From: Litsea cubeba
Taxonomy: Eukaryota; Streptophyta; Magnoliopsida; Laurales; Lauraceae
Reading direction: 5' to 3'
Assembly (NCBI GenBank): GCA_012931725.1
Contig: CM022944.1
Location: 29,942,886 to 30,006,885 of the forward strand
DNA length: 64,000 bases
Under the pieces are notes generated by a model. It worked only from the letters and a program-made list of their open reading frames with translations, searched no databases and was not told the origin of the DNA. This document shows positions 48,107 through 56,844 of the stretch, one piece after another; the stretch's first letter is position 1; every line of letters begins with the position of its first letter. The position numbers and the translations under genes were made by a program.

Positions 48107-50631
48107 GAAGGGGGTTTGTGATTCATTCCGATGGGTCATCAAGTGGGCCCTACTATGAAGAGTGTATCGAAACAACACGCACACCATGCGTATTGGATAA
48201 TACATACACACATACATATATGTACAATTTGTTTTACCTATGCGTGGTGCGCATGGGAACCCAATTTTACTTACACACCATGCGCAAAGGGTTCCATGCA
48301 TGTACACCTTGTTGTGGGCCCACCTAAGGAAAGGGCTGGGTGTCAAAAGATTTGGTTGGTGCCTACCCATGTAAAACATCCGCACCTCACCTTATCATCC
48401 TAACTCTTTGATCAACGAGCCTAGTGTGTAGTCAGTTTGGATGGGTAATCAAGTGGGCCCACTACTAATTAAAACAGGTGTGCACCTTAAAATCTGTGTG
48501 TATATATGAGTAATATTCCCGGTATCTGGTGTGCACAACGTACAGGCTGTTGGGGGCCCACAAATCATGATATAAGGGTGGATGGAAAGATCAACCATCT
48601 CCAATATGAATTCCCATGTCAATCCAATTTTTCAAACACCTTGATCAATGGCGCCTAAAAAAGGGAAAAAACAGACGATCGATCCAATGATCTATTTCAT
48701 ACGGATTGGTGCAACCCATTGGAAGCATGGGGGGTGGGTGGTTGGTTCTTACTTGTGTGTGTGGTCCTTCCGGATCCGTAATATAGTGGGTCCCACTAGG
48801 TGGTGCACACGAAAAGAGCATGCATGCAAGATGCATAAGAATGTTGCCCTATATATGGTCCCTTTCGATGTGCCGTGTGCATTTGCTCATTTAAGTAAGT
48901 TGTGCACGGCCTTGTGGACCCCACTCAAGGCTACCTCATTTCATGGGAAGGTGGGGATCTACATGTCACCCACTTATGTGCAAGATTTCATATTCACCAG
49001 ATCTTTCCGCCCCTTGATTTGTGGCCCTCAAGTTTAATAATTTTAGAACACATTTTTTTTTTTTAATTCAACCATTAAAATCCCATTTGGATCACCGTAA
49101 AAAAAAATGTCCATTCAGATTGATTATAAAGGGAATTTTCAGGTGGGATGCTCAAAGTTAAATATGCACGCAAGCTCACTTGGAAATCACCCATAATTAT
49201 ATAAAAGATGATTAGATGATGCATTGCACTATGCCAGACATCCCATGGTGCCCACCTAAGGCCTCACATGTTCAATACAATCAATCTGATAGTGTAGTGT
49301 GAGCCCCAATTTTAAGACCCCAGGTGAGCCCCACAGGTTGTCTCTCACGGTCTGTAGTGTGAGACATCTGCACCCGAGCATGCAATATGGTACTCATCTC
49401 AGATCTCACTCTATCTATCTAGCTAATCGGGTTTTGGAAAACTTTTGATGCCCTCAAAATAGTATCTATTTTCATTGGATGATTCTCATTCTTTGCAAAA
49501 AGGTAGGTCAAAGGGAAAATACTCCAAACCATTGCACCCCATCATTGTAATGCTTGCAAATGAGCCCCACAAGTTGGCCAATTACCTGCGAGCGCGAAAG
49601 AACTCGTCTTGTGAAGCCAGTTCATGAATAGATGCAAATTAGTGGACAAAAGGTGATGGAGAAAATAAGGAAATTAACTTGTCTTTGTTTGACGATATAT
49701 CCTAAATAACTCCAAAACAGCTTCCAACCGGCCATGAAAGTACGTCATTGCTAATCTGTTACTAAAATCATAAGAATATTTGACTTATTCCTAAACTACA
49801 GAGCCCATTTTGGAAAACAACCAAGATGCTTACTTAAGCTATACTGAGAAAGAAATTCTATAAAATGGTGTAAAACTATGACAGATTGTACTTGTCAAGA
49901 ATTATGTAGAGAAAAATAAATGTTCTCTCTAGAAGTGCCACTGAAACTACGTTAAGGGATTTACAAATATTTTTCGAAAGGAGAAAAACAAAAAAAAAGG
50001 AAGTATAAATGAAGCAACATTTAACATCATTGCAGCTGTCTTTCCCATCTGTAAAGGTTGTTAAAGAAAAATGACAAATAAAACTATATATGATATTATC
50101 CTTATTCCATCATGTCTTTGTGTATTCTTCAATGAATCCAAGAACAAGGGGATATAATATTTAGCCTACGATATCTTCTAGTGTCCATGTTTGTGTGTAT
50201 TCTTTCTATGAACCCAAAAACAAGGGAATATAAAATTAAGTGATATATCTACAAATAAAAAGAAAAAAAACCAAAAATAAAACATCAAATGGGCTGTCTC
50301 TATGCCAAATCATTTCAATGTAAAAACACACAGTTTCCATGAAATAACACAGAAATTTTACTGGAACACATAAAGCTCCCATTGTATATTTGATGGCATG
50401 AGATTAACCATAAGGCACTATATGCTCATGGGTATTCCAAACCATTCAGTAAATACATGTAAAAACATGAGGTGGAAGAAGAAGTCAGACCTGATAAGCT
50501 GAAGAAGCAGTCCCAAAAACGAACCCCTTGGGGAAATTTCCACTGTTAATGGGCCCTTGGGCCTCTGTGAAACACCTCTCAATCTCTAAAACAACAAGAA
50601 ACAAGCCAACAGCAACCCTTTTGCACCACAT
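22206..50631 (-). CDS. GH1 beta-glucosidase, secreted, 13 exons over 28 kb
   Basis: Hydrolyses beta-glucosides by the retaining mechanism. Exons (minus strand): 50631-50491, 45069-45003, 40089-40031, 39231-39156, 35130-35059, 34966-34879, 34428-34173, 34079-33964, 24793-24570, 24461-24430, 23545-23443, 23347-23239, 22383-22206. They sum to 1521 nt, 506 residues, without stops; all borders are GT-AG. Sizes 67, 59, 76, 88, 256, 116 and 32 are the classic plant GH1 exon lengths. Residues 1-25 are a signal peptide (MWCKRVAVGLFLVVL...). Then FPKGFVFGTASSAYQ, HWDLP (148-152), acid/base E194 in TFNEP, NHYTT, nucleophile E410 in ITENG, and WSLLDNWEW (460-468) for glucose binding. There is no KDEL-type tail, so apoplast or vacuole is likely. 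TEs fill introns 1, 2, 4 and 8. Substrate is not predictable. Exon 3 ends FH where many relatives have YK. Confidence 0.93.
23740..23905. repeat. Possible SINE-derived block (also at about 45255-45415)
   Basis: In intron 10. The order GTGTCTGGGCC, CATGAAGTCC, TAGGTAAGTCACGCTTTTGCC and CATGGGCTAGC is matched in diverged form at 45255-45415 in intron 1 (GTGTCTGGCCC, CATAAAGTCC, AGATAAATTAGGCTTTTG). Such blocks resemble old plant SINEs; no clear box A/B or TSD. Confidence 0.3.
24948..25374 (-). mobile_element. tRNA-derived SINE-like element in intron 8
   Basis: On the minus strand the 5' end reads GGGTTGCTTAGTTGGTTAGC (box A-like, about 25351-25371), followed some 35 nt later by GGGATCGACCCC (box B-like, 25313-25325), the RNA polymerase III promoter layout. 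A second GTCGATCCCTGGG occurs about 190 nt downstream, so the unit may be composite. It may end near the A7 run at 24949-24955. TSDs not found; the 188-codon open frame across it is fortuitous. Confidence 0.45.
25788..28954. mobile_element. Long-TIR, MULE-like non-autonomous DNA transposon in intron 8
   Basis: The ends are inverted: GGGAAAATTACCGTATGG (25788-25805) matches the reverse complement of 28937-28954 at 16 of 18 bases, and the similarity runs inward about 250 bp with small indels. Flanks TTTATCTTG (25779-25787) and TTTATTTTG (28955-28963) are a 9-bp TSD with one mismatch, the Mutator-superfamily length. There is no transposase. The interior holds LTR-leader-like DNA (26.9-28.3 kb) with 13 palindromes, and a short coding-looking stretch at about 26286-26410 (VTNAAPYLKKSIEDAIRAD), possibly a captured exon. 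The TIRs carry GATATCC hairpins. Confidence 0.75.
27143..28264. repeat. Three clusters (13 copies) of the TCTCGCTATAGCGAGA palindrome
   Basis: Cluster 1 at 27143-27335 (7 copies), cluster 2 at 27790-27855 (3) and cluster 3 at 28206-28264 (3). Several are perfect; others have single changes such as TATAGTGAG, CTTTAGCG or TATAGCAAG. The motif is the one in the Copia LTR at 1072-1178. GAGGCAAGTA (27393-27402) lies between clusters 1 and 2. Confidence 0.9.
28964..29902. other. Intron 8 sequence without recognised features
   Basis: AT-rich intronic DNA with a T-run near 29258-29269 and a GC-richer stretch at 29690-29830. No coding or TE signature recognised. Confidence 0.55.
29908..30437 (-). repeat. 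3' LTR of the non-coding LTR element
   Basis: 530 bp, TGTCACATCCCAG to GGGTCTTACA, read on the plus strand. Open frames inside both LTRs are equivalent and not conserved proteins. Confidence 0.88.
33382..33910 (-). repeat. 5' LTR of the non-coding LTR element
   Basis: 529 bp direct copy of 29908-30437 with scattered substitutions and a few single-base or two-base indels. Bounded by the primer site on its left and TSD TAAGA on its right. Confidence 0.88.
34590..34780. mobile_element. Solo LTR of a small TRIM-like element (intron 6)
   Basis: TGTATGACGCCCCGGAGTCC occurs twice in tandem (34590 and 34612). It is followed by CCCACATCG and, near the end, GCCCAAAGCAGATAATATT, then GGGGCGTTACA at 34780. 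AGTCCCACATCG and GCCCAAAGCGGACAATAT are recurring words in plant TRIM and small LTR families. No clear TSD. It sits inside the 450-bp intron 6 of the beta-glucosidase gene, away from the splice sites. Confidence 0.45.
35317..36483. mobile_element. Foldback / long-TIR DNA element, intron 4
   Basis: Left arm AATTTAGAGGATTTTACTG (from about 35319) is mirrored by the complement at 36461-36483. The arms match for about 300 bp, including TCCCGAAATATAG, AAGGTCCTCGCA, the GACGATAGCGTC/GCTAGCGTCGCTC palindromic words and a CT-rich stretch to CCCCACCTGCACTCAC. The middle 500 bp (35640-36150) is unlike the arms and has a 93-codon frame without known domain, perhaps captured DNA. TSD not resolved because the flanks continue the inverted repeat. 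Confidence 0.65.
36720..37598. mobile_element. Second foldback / long-TIR DNA element, intron 4
   Basis: GGAAACTACCCAAAAAAGGA at 36720 is the complement of 37579-37598 with one change. The arms extend about 200-250 bp and include CAATATTG, AAGTGGTTCCCTGTG, AGTGACGACGTCGTC and a CCCTTCTTCC run. It lies 236 bp from the previous element but belongs to a different family. The centre (36960-37370) has no recognised gene. Mutator-like by arm length; TSD decayed. Confidence 0.62.
37599..39155. other. Intron 4 upstream part, nothing recognised
   Basis: AT-rich intron DNA. GTTTTGAAAGTGGACCCA/TTTTTGAAGCAGACCCAGG at 37876-37932 is a minor degenerate direct repeat. No TE ends or coding segment seen. Confidence 0.5.
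40470..40493. repeat. (AT)n microsatellite
   Basis: Twelve AT dinucleotides in intron 2. Confidence 0.95.
40494..41006. other. Possible decayed LTR piece in intron 2
   Basis: Contains repeated ATCGGACCTYACCCT phrases (40565, 40608, 40638) and CCGAGGTCAGGCATGACCGAG (near-palindromic GGTCaggcatGACC). Layout suggests decayed repeat DNA; no ends or TSD found. Confidence 0.25.
41007..41096. repeat. 45-bp tandem duplication
   Basis: Two head-to-tail copies (41007-41051, 41052-41096) starting ATTGGTGCAAATTTGATGAT, differing at one A/G position. Confidence 0.9.
42330..42666. repeat. Strand-asymmetric purine/pyrimidine element with (CCCCT)n
   Basis: The left side is G-rich (GGGGGGTGGGGGAGGGG), the right side C-rich (CCCTCCCCTCCCCTCCCCTC), so it is a loose inverted repeat of about 340 bp. 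It ends CTTCCCAAACACAGCG, a phrase seen at ends of plant MITEs. The minus strand of 42627-42650 could form a G-quadruplex. Confidence 0.4.
43940..44450. repeat. Inverted repeat pair AAATAGGCC...GGCCTATTT (possible MITE/foldback remnant)
   Basis: 43946-43985 (AAAATAGGCCTTTGTAGTTT...) is the diverged complement of 44405-44450 (GGCCTATTTATAAATACTAAAACT...). It lies in intron 2. Ends and TSD not found. Confidence 0.3.
45070..46660. other. Intron 1, 3' third
   Basis: AT-rich intron DNA with T-rich tract 45221-45248, the SINE-like block at 45255-45415 and an A-run near 46346. No coding segment apart from the neighbouring exon 2. Confidence 0.45.
46661..46731. repeat. Tandem pair of a 21-bp word separated by poly-G
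   Basis: GTATCTGCAACCTGCATGTG occurs twice (46671 and 46711), each preceded by a G run of 11 and 19 bases. It probably arose by slippage duplication; poly-G lengths may be unreliable in assembly. Confidence 0.85.
47080..49330. repeat. Diverged repeat-rich DNA in intron 1
   Basis: Loose direct repeats: CACCTTGTTGTGGG (47431 and 48305), CATGCGCA words, AATCATCCTAACYCTTT (47513 and 48394), and repeated GGGCCCAC and GGGTCCCA. (AT)n microsatellites at 47696-47718 and 48073-48102. Short frames on both strands are not gene-like. I cannot assign a TE class. Confidence 0.5.
49331..50488. other. Intron 1 near exon 1
   Basis: AT-rich intronic DNA. CAAGGGGATATAATATT and CAAGGGAATATAAAATT (50145, 50222) form an imperfect direct repeat. 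Nothing else recognised. Confidence 0.5.
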
Positions 50632-50889
50632 ATCTTCTTCACAACAAAAACTAAAAGAAGAAGAGCAATGGATGAGAAGACGGAAAGTCTGTCCTGTGAG
50701 ATCAGATATATAAATAAAGGTAAGGAAGAGAGAAGGAGAGGTGGTTTTGATAATGAGAACGGAAGTGGTGTGGGTTGTTGAAAGAGATGAAATACCAACC
50801 CACTTTCACACGTTTTCATACAGCGGAGAAAATGGCTTTTTTTTTTTTTTTTGATATTTGCTATGTGGATTTTGCTTTTTTTATTTTTT
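50632..50889 (-). promoter_or_regulatory. Core promoter and 5' UTR of the beta-glucosidase gene
   Basis: A TATATA core at 50706-50712 (minus strand TTTATATATCTG) lies about 75 nt upstream of the ATG at 50631, so the start site is probably near 50675. A T-rich run (50832-50852) and the solo LTR at 50890 follow upstream, so the LTR sits about 260 bp from the ATG and may supply upstream sequence. Confidence 0.5.
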
Positions 50890-53441
50890 TGTCACGTCCC
50901 CAAAATAAAAATTAGAGAAAAACGTAAAAAATTAAAATCAAATTCAAATTCATGTATTTAATACAACACAAGCTTCCAAAAATGGACCCACATAAAATCA
51001 CAAACCGTGGTGAGTCAACATAAATTTCATTAAATGCAACGGAGGCTTTATTCAATTGGTATTCAATGTTTGTAAATGAAACCCAACACAAAAATCAGAT
51101 ACAAGAATAATAATTCAAGTTGCGGAATTAAATTAAACAATTACTAAGGAAGGGTTTATCAATATTAAAAGAAAGTTCATCTAAAGAATTGTTAAGACGA
51201 CGTTCTCTCTTATGCTGGCTCAGACGGTTCCAAAACCGTCTCCGGCATCCCACTCGGGTTCGTCAGTTGACTCAAACGTTTTAAATGTTTGATCGCCCTC
51301 CATCTCCTCGATATAATAGGGCTCGGTACCTATGCACCAAATATTGTAACGTAAATAGCAAAAACATGATCATAATTTAAAATTAAGATACGGTAATGAG
51401 ATGAGTAAAGACAAGTAAAATCATATAGAAGTAATGACAATTGCAATGATGAGAACGAACGTATGACATAAATCCAAATAATACAAAAGGAGCAATATAA
51501 TTTATACAGAGACAAGTGTCCCCGTTGTGGGTGGTCAACCCTACATAATCGGGAGAGCCCATCCATAACGTCGGTGGTCATAAACCGATCAGAATATCAG
51601 GATAACATGTTCACATTCAAAGCGGATTACAAGTGATCCGAACATATCGATGATCAACAGTCCACATATCGATCTGCAGTGTTCATAAATGACCCACATA
51701 AACGGAATCATATATGCATAATAGACCTGAATAATAATGCTCCGACACTAGTCCTAAGTCAAAATAAAGTGTATGCATCTAAGTCATAATCAAATCACTA
51801 TACATAATTTGCCAAGCAACTTCATAGTCCATAGCACATAATAGGGTATGCATCTAAAGAAATACATAACATACATAACCCAACACTTGCATGCGAATAC
51901 AAAGGTCAAGACATAGTGTAAATCAATCTTAAGGTTAGATGTATATTCATATATCTTTCAACATACAACGATAAACATTAGTGAGCTAGGGATGTTACAT
52001 CTCTCAACATTCATGGTGCATAGTCCCAATGAAGGGTTACCATTAGAGATGTATCGAACCCTTTCTCGCTAGAGTTCAGGGAAACCAATCAGGTATTTGA
52101 ATCCTATATCAATAAGATACCGTATTCCCAAAGACAATTCTTATGTTAAGTCCATGTAGATATTTAAGGTTATTAGATCCATATGAAGTCTTATACACGA
52201 TGTCATAAATCCCCAAGCGAAACAGAGCCAAAACAGTGGAAAAGAATCACAAAATGCCAAAGTGCACTGAACGTTCGAACGTATGAGACCAACGTTCGAA
52301 CGTTCAGGGCCTTGGGTTTTTGGCTCTGGCTCTGGGAAAAGTCAAACGTTCGAACGTTTGGCTTCTCTGCCCTTTGGCCCAGACGAGCCTGGCCTCGAAC
52401 GTTCGAAAGCACGAAGGGAACGTTTGAACGTTCGACGTCTCTGCCATTTGGCTTAGACGTTCATGGATTCGCGCGTTCGAACGTTTGATGGCAACGTTCG
52501 AACGTGCGACGTCTAGAACGTTGGCCAGATCGTGCACAGTTACGGGATTGGGGTTTTTCCCCTTTTTACATCCATTTTTCTCCCTATACCAAAAGAGAGT
52601 CCAATTCATCCATAAATTCATACGAATACATTCATTTCGAATGGAAAGAAAATCCACCATTCCATTCCTAAAACACCACATAATCAAATCCCATTAAAAA
52701 TCCCTAATCTACCATTATCATTTAGAAAAGGGCAAATTAAACAAACCTATATGCAAAGTATCAAGAATCAAAGATTACACATGCATTCAATAACAAATTA
52801 TAATGATGTACTTGCCTTAGATTCGAAGTTAAAAAAGAGTGCAATAGGTTCCCTAACCAATACGCAATCCGAGATTACCACGGCGTTCGATCACAATCCT
52901 AACACCAATCTGACACAAGAGATGGGATATAGATGCCCAGGTGATCAGACCTATAGTATTCCTACCCAAAACCTAACATTGGAAAGAATAAGAAGATAAC
53001 CCAAGAGTATAGATTTAATCCTACTGGTTTGAGGAGACGGCTACCTGTGATAAGAAAGTCGAATCAATAATGATGGCATCCTCTAATCTTGATTCTGATG
53101 GCTGGATCCTAAAGCTGTAATGGTTTGGGAAGTTGAAAGATGAAGAAGACGAATGGAAAAATGGGAGGAGTTGTAGAGATAAGTGGGGAGGAATAAAACG
53201 TGCTTTTCTTTAAAATAGGGATTAGATTAAAAGAGAATATGATTTGGGCTTAAGTTATTGGGTCAAAAATGCAAGTCAGGTCATCAACCCAGTAACCCAA
53301 CTCACCAATCCACACATCTAATCTAACGTGTGCCCCACTTAATCCTAACCACTTAAATAACTAAACTACATTCAATTAAAATAATAATAATATTCTAATT
53401 AATATATAATAAAAATAACATAGTGGGACCAGGATCTTACA
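50890..53441 (-). mobile_element. Solo LTR, gypsy-type, with ACGTTCGAACGT palindromes
   Basis: TGTCACGTCCCC (50890) to GGATCTTACA (53441) gives TGT...ACA ends like the LTRs at 29908/33382 (TGTCACATCCC...GGTCTTACA), so the same broad family and the same minus orientation, but about five times longer. Flanks TTTTT and TTATT match at 4 of 5 bases, a weak TSD. There is no interior or second LTR. On the minus strand TAAGGCAAGTA (52819-52809) precedes the palindrome cluster by about 300 nt. Confidence 0.6.
52270..52520. repeat. Cluster of ACGTTCGAACGT palindromes
   Basis: Perfect 12-mers at 52271-52282, 52292-52303 and 52346-52357, a register-shifted perfect form (TCGAACGTTCGA) at 52395-52406, and variants at 52419-52437, 52471-52487 and 52493-52505. 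CGACGTC/GACGTCT words lie between them. Confidence 0.9.
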
Positions 53442-54216
53442 TTATTCCAAATCCATTGCTTGTTTGCGCCTGCATGGCTATTGTTTGTGGTGTTCCTTTG
53501 TAGGAGTGGGACAAGGGAGGGGTCACAAGAAATTTATCTTTTCCTCTCGCCAATTTTCTTGGGATGTTGTGGAATTGTACAGTGATCAGAAGCTGACACA
53601 CTGGGTGCAACTTGGGTTGGGCCGAATCGAGGTCGCATGGCCCCTCTTACATCAAAAGGGAAAAAGTTCTTTTACAAAAAGCCCTTTATATTTTCACGAA
53701 ACCTCAAGAAAGCCTCTTTCTTTCCTCTATTCCTTTACTAATGGGTATCATATACACAAAGGTGATTGAGTCGAGGTCGATTTGGTAAGGGATGTGGAAT
53801 TGGATTTGGAGAGAAGATCTAAAAGCGTGGATTTGGTGGAGATGTTGGATGATTTGGGAGGAATGTATGAGTTCTGGCTAGGGCTGATAAGCCTATCAGA
53901 AAGGAGAAAAAAAAAAGGTAAGAGAAAGGAGATTAGAAGTGACGTTTAAGAGGAGGAGAAGAGAGATTTGAGAGTGTTTAAGAGAAAAAGTTAGAAAACC
54001 AAACGTGCTTCTAAAGTAAGTTTGAAAAAGGAGGAGATTCCAGGTTAGGATGGTTTTTTTTTCATGAACCCATCGCCCGCCGATACTTCAAACATGGGGT
54101 AAAATCGTCAAAGATAAAATTGAGAGAGGGAGCAGTTATTTCCTTATCCTTACCATATATAAAAAGAGACAGTTTGTATGCTGCTTTTTCCTCCTGGTTC
54201 CTCTATTTCTTTTCTC
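53442..54216. other. Intergenic, nothing recognised
   Basis: A 101-codon frame at 53464-53769 has no recognisable domain. Purine-rich at 53880-54040. No TE ends identified. Confidence 0.45.
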
Positions 54217-54592
54217 AGCATGAGCCAGCCTCTCGTGGCACCCGCTTAGAATGTGACCTGTTGGCCACTTGATTGCAAGGTGTCCACTTAGTAAGGTACA
54301 ATCTCATGGGCCCACCTAGCATGCAAGACAATTTAGTTTTTGCTACCAGCATACATACATTTTCTATTCTTTGGTTGTTTCCTCCTTTTTCCCCTTCATC
54401 TGTTTCTGTTCTTGCTTTTTTTTTCTTTTCTCTGGCTGAGTTCGGCTGGACAGCATGAGCGCCAGCATCTCGTGGCACCCACTTAGATCAGCATGTGGCC
54501 TGTTGGCCCCTTTACTGCAAAGTGTCCACTTAAGGCACAATCTCATGGACCCACCTAGCATGCAAGCTGATTTTTTTTGCTACCAGCAAACA
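54217..54592. repeat. Direct duplication of about 140 bp, 235 bp apart
   Basis: AGCATGAGC...CTCGTGGCACCC...CTCATGG(G/A)CCCACCTAGCATGCAAG...GCTACCAGCA occurs at 54217-54352 and 54452-54592. Function unknown; possibly the start of a transposon or its promoter. Confidence 0.8.
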
Positions 54593-54766
54593 TTTTGGCC
54601 TACGAATGTTTTCCGGTTGTCGTCTGAAGTTCTTCTCCTACCCTCTGCTTCTATCCATACACACATCTCTGTCACCTCATTCAAAGGTATGTGGTTTTTT
54701 TCCATTCTTTCCCCGTGTTTGATATCCTTCTCAAGGTATGTGTGATTTCTATTTTTTTTAAAAGTT

Positions 54767-54950
54767 ATAATGATGATGCATTGAATGTGTTTGCTAAATT
54801 GCCTTCAGTTAAAAAATTGATAGTTGTAACTACATATTATGTATTCTCTGAATTGGGTTCTAATGATGATGCATTGAATGTGTTTGCTAAATTGCCTTCA
54901 GTGAAAAAAATTTATAGTTGTAACTAAATATAATGTATTTTCTGAATTGG
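54767..54950. repeat. Tandem duplication of about 95 bp
   Basis: AATGATGATGCATTGAATGT starts both copies (about 54767 and 54862); the next 60 bases match with few changes. An open frame crosses both (NDDALNVFAKLPSVKK twice), which may be fortuitous or a decayed coding repeat. Confidence 0.8.
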
Positions 54951-55384
54951 CAAGTGAGTTAGAAGAACATATGATAAAAATAAATATCTCAGACTAACAA
55001 CCAGTATATACAAATTGCTTTACAGTATTGGGCAACTGGGTGATACAACCTTAATTTTATAAGGGAGCAGTAGTTTTAGTTGGAAGAAATTTATACATAT
55101 GTTAGATAGTTAACTTTTCCCCCATTTCAACATTCACATGCACTTTCTACATTGCTAGGTACATTCCAATTTATACAGATAATAACTCAAATTCAATCCA
55201 AATTGTTGTATCCTTAATCCCACTCCTCATTGCTCTCAGCAACTCACTCTTTTATAATATATATATATATGTCTTAACAGCCCTCTCCTTAGCTTTCCTC
55301 ATATCTCTTCTAACCATAAGAAAGCATTGATGGAAATAACAGTTTCAGAGCACCCAACAAAAGCGAAAGAAACCACAAAACCAA

Positions 55385-55555
55385 ATGAAGGTTTCTAATG
55401 AAGATTCAGATGTTGATCACATAATTTCACTCACCGAATGGTTCTTGGACCTGTTTGAGAGCTCTCAGAGGCCCATAAGGGCTGGTATAAGCATCGATGG
55501 CTTCAAATTAGAGAAGGGTGCAAACACTGCCAGATATTTTATGAAATCTAAGTAA
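55385..55555 (+). CDS. Small ORF, unrecognised (56 aa)
   Basis: ATG to TAA, starting MKVSNEDSDVDHIISLTEWF and ending ARYFMKSK. Acidic then basic, with plausible coding composition; it follows a T-rich leader. No family recognised. It may be a captured gene fragment upstream of the Helitron gene. Confidence 0.25.
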   Translation: MKVSNEDSDVDHIISLTEWFLDLFESSQRPIRAGISIDGFKLEKGANTARYFMKSK

Positions 55556-56844
55556 GAGAAGCTGTTTAAATTTAAATATAACGGAAGACTGTAGTGGGGT
55601 TTTTGCAATATCTGAAAATTCCTTTAAAAATTGCAGCAATCAAGGTTTTTGTAGGCATTTTACACTCTTTTGCTGATATAAAGTTTTAGAAATAGGATCA
55701 AGGTAATACATGTAATGTTTGATTTACCTTTTTATTGGTATATTTGTCTATAATACTGGCATTTAGTGTTCTTTTAACTGTGGTTATACAAATGTACCTG
55801 CTGCATCTCTACTAATAAAAAAATTACAATACTTTCCCTCTCATTGGAAACAAAGCTATGAGCAAATGAAACCAGGGTAACATGGAATATTTACCATCTG
55901 TTTGTTTATGTTACTGTAATATTTCTCTTTATTTGTGAAGAATGCTTACCATGCATGTGTTTATTTATATTCGTTTGTTAAAGAAACTAGATAAAGAAAC
56001 TTCTATTTTTTAAAATGGGTAGATATATATTTGTAAAGAGTGCTTACCATGTGTTTGTTTATATTATTCTATTAAAGAAGTTAGAAAAAAATTGTATGTA
56101 CAATCTATAATATTAGTTCAAGTAAAATATGTTTTAAGATGTTTGTTGTCCATGAAATTAACCCTTGTGTGGGTTTGGTAGCCTTACCAAATACCAATTC
56201 ATCTCATTCTGATTATTTGGTTGTTTGCACTGTAGAGCCACTCCAATATTATAATTAACAAATAGTAGCAGCTCTGTCACCATGTGTAACATGAGAGTTC
56301 CAAAGCAAACTTCAATTAAATAGCTTTTTTAGAAGGCCACTGGGAGCAATAGAAGCTACTCTGCTTCATTTGTGAAATATTGAATACACTTTTGCTTCAC
56401 ACCATCAACAACTGACCATGCTATTATGCATAGTGAAAATGAAAATACTCCTAGATTTATCTTCTTATTCCATAGATATATCTATTTTTTTATCCCTTTA
56501 TGAGTAGTGTTTTTGTTATGGAAGAGAATGTTAGTTATTGTATCCACATTCCACACTCAGATACCAAGCAACTATTCTACAGTTAACAATTGATATGCAA
56601 AATAACTAATTATTAAGCGATTTTTGTTTGTATGTGATATGTTCATCTCTTGCCCATCCAAAATGGTTTATTAAGCTGCATTTAATCTGTGTTTACCTTT
56701 TATCATCAGGAAAACCTTCCTCAAGCACCTACACTTCTGAATGTGAAGACAATGACTAAAAAACAATACACTGTACTTATGCCTCAAATCTAATTACTTT
56801 GGACCTCTTTATCTGATAATATTGTTGTTTGCCTATTTCTTCAG
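55556..56844. other. AT-rich stretch without recognised gene
   Basis: Strongly AT-rich, intron-like DNA. TGCTTACCATGYATGTGTTTAT-like words repeat at 55945 and 56040. Probably the 5' part of the Helitron or flanking intron. Confidence 0.4.

Noticed and set aside
54273..54561. Short frames over the direct duplication
   Set aside because: Duplicated because the DNA is duplicated; no conserved protein features.
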